A stretch of DNA of 64,000 nt, from assembly GCF_900113765.1 (NCBI RefSeq), contig NZ_FOQO01000003.1, positions 248,001 through 312,000 on the forward strand, written 5' to 3'. Positions 63,343 through 64,000 of the stretch are shown one piece after another. The notes under the pieces are model-generated. The model did not search any database. It saw nothing but the letters and a program-made list of their open reading frames with translations, and had not been told where the DNA came from. The position numbers were made by a program, and so were the translations under genes. Source of the DNA: Parapedobacter indicus. Its GTDB lineage: Bacteria > Bacteroidota > Bacteroidia > Sphingobacteriales > Sphingobacteriaceae. Numbering within the stretch: the first letter of the stretch is position 1; each line of letters begins with the position of its first letter.

Positions 63343-64000
63343 CTAATGATCCGTTACACGAGAATACTCGATGGCGCTACGGACACTGCCGTACTTTTCC
63401 AACAAATCCGATGCAGATTGTGCATCAATGCCCGTCTCTTCCATGATAATCCGAATGCCCCGGCTGAACAGCTTATTGTTGGTCAACTGCATATCCACCA
63501 TCTTATTTCCTTTCACTCGCCCCAACTGGATCATGACGGTTGTACTGATCATATTGAGCACCAACTTCTGTGCGGTACCCGCCTTCATCCGAGTGGAACC
63601 GGTGACAAACTCAGGCCCTACAATAACTTCAATGGGATACGTCGCTTCCACTGCAATGACGGAATTGGCGTTACAAACAATGCAGCCCGTTACCAGTCCC
63701 GATGCATTGGCTGCCTTAAGCGCTCCTTTCACATAAGGCGTACCTCCAGATGCAGCAATACCAATGACCACATCTTTGCTATTGATACCGTATTCCTGTA
63801 AATCAATCCATGCCTGTTTCTCGTCATCTTCCGCAAATTCAACAGCTTTTCGAATGGCTGTATCACCTCCAGCGATAATGCCAATAATCCAGTCATAAGG
63901 CACACCAAACGTAGGCGGGCACTCTGAGGCATCCAAAATCCCCAGCCTACCGCTTGTTCCAGCCCCTACATAAAACAGCCGGCCCCCGTTCTTCATGGAA
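63343..64000 (-). CDS. murQ: N-acetylmuramic acid 6-phosphate etherase, 5' part outside window
   Basis: MurQ cleaves the lactyl ether of MurNAc 6-phosphate, giving GlcNAc 6-phosphate and D-lactate, in peptidoglycan recycling. The SIS-type sugar-isomerase fold is recognisable from RLFYVGAGTSGRLGILDASECPPTFGVP, a near-perfect MurQ signature, from IAGGDTAIRKAVEFAEDD (with the catalytic Glu region), from IGIAASGGTPYVKGAL and from GSTRMKAGTAQKLVLNMISTT. The frame stays open beyond base 64000, so the ATG at 63996 is internal and about 60 residues are missing. The product GlcNAc 6-phosphate would need NagA and a NagB-type enzyme; the NagB-PIG-L fusion at 39-41 kb could be one. The symporter gene follows. 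Confidence 0.95.
   Translation of the reverse strand, partial: SMKNGGRLFYVGAGTSGRLGILDASECPPTFGVPYDWIIGIIAGGDTAIRKAVEFAEDDEKQAWIDLQEYGINSKDVVIGIAASGGTPYVKGALKAANASGLVTGCIVCNANSVIAVEATYPIEVIVGPEFVTGSTRMKAGTAQKLVLNMISTTVMIQLGRVKGNKMVDMQLTNNKLFSRGIRIIMEETGIDAQSASDLLEKYGSVRSAIEYSRVTDH

Noticed and set aside
1..64000. tRNA, rRNA, CRISPR arrays, insertion sequences and attachment sites
   Set aside because: No tRNA-like arm, regular spaced repeat, transposase or integrase was seen; the intergenic gaps are all short and explained by promoters and terminators.

Overview
The window reads as a chromosomal stretch of a Bacteroidota genome, most likely a Sphingobacteriaceae-type soil or water bacterium (Pedobacter/Parapedobacter-like; this is an inference from gene content, not a database match). 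The signs are three SusC/SusD pairs, two FecI-type sigma/FecR anti-sigma pairs, a NagB-PIG-L fusion, Bacteroidota-style promoters (TTG, 19-20 bases, TAnnTTTG) and mid-range GC. No rRNA, tRNA, CRISPR array, insertion sequence or phage was recognised.

Layout. (1) 1-14.2 kb: the end of an FAD-dependent oxidoreductase, an FMN-binding-like exported protein, then sigma factor, FecR, SusC, SusD, sulfatase, a cyclase-fold repeat protein with a PHP-like tail, and a second sulfatase. (2) 14.2-17.3 kb, minus strand: GDPD phosphodiesterase, TIM-barrel isomerase and Gfo/Idh/MocA oxidoreductase as one operon. (3) 17.7-27.6 kb: a second sigma/FecR/SusC/SusD locus with two intact sulfatases and a decayed third. 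Neither sulfatase locus holds a recognisable glycoside hydrolase or polysaccharide lyase, so they look like specialised desulfation and uptake loci. (4) 27.65-29.2 kb: a DAC-like (DACNV-type) sensor and a small holin-like membrane protein, divergent. (5) 29.3-38.3 kb: the most unusual region. An exported orphan protein and two exported caspase-fold proteases (plus strand) face a CHASE2 membrane sensor and a FecR-like periplasmic protein (minus strand). (6) 38.4-44.9 kb: AraC regulator, NagB-PIG-L fusion, GH109-like oxidoreductase/glycosidase, methionine aminotransferase, XRE regulator and a small ferredoxin-fold protein. (7) 44.9-56.7 kb, all minus: cation/proton antiporter, LytS/LytTR two-component pair, a non-Sus TonB receptor, TauE-type and YeiH-type sulfur-anion exporters, a CrtI-like oxidoreductase, and an exported DUF1684-peptide-deformylase fusion. 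(8) 56.9-64 kb: a third SusC/SusD pair with a clear promoter and terminator, then a sodium/solute symporter and MurQ (cut by the window end).

How it fits together: substrate sensing through SusC, FecR and the sigma factors would switch on uptake and desulfation of sulfated compounds. The exporters could dispose of the sulfate or sulfite. NagB-PIG-L, GH109, MurQ and the symporter point to amino-sugar and peptidoglycan turnover. The caspase/CHASE2/FecR-like cassette is the best candidate for an undescribed envelope-located sensor-protease system.
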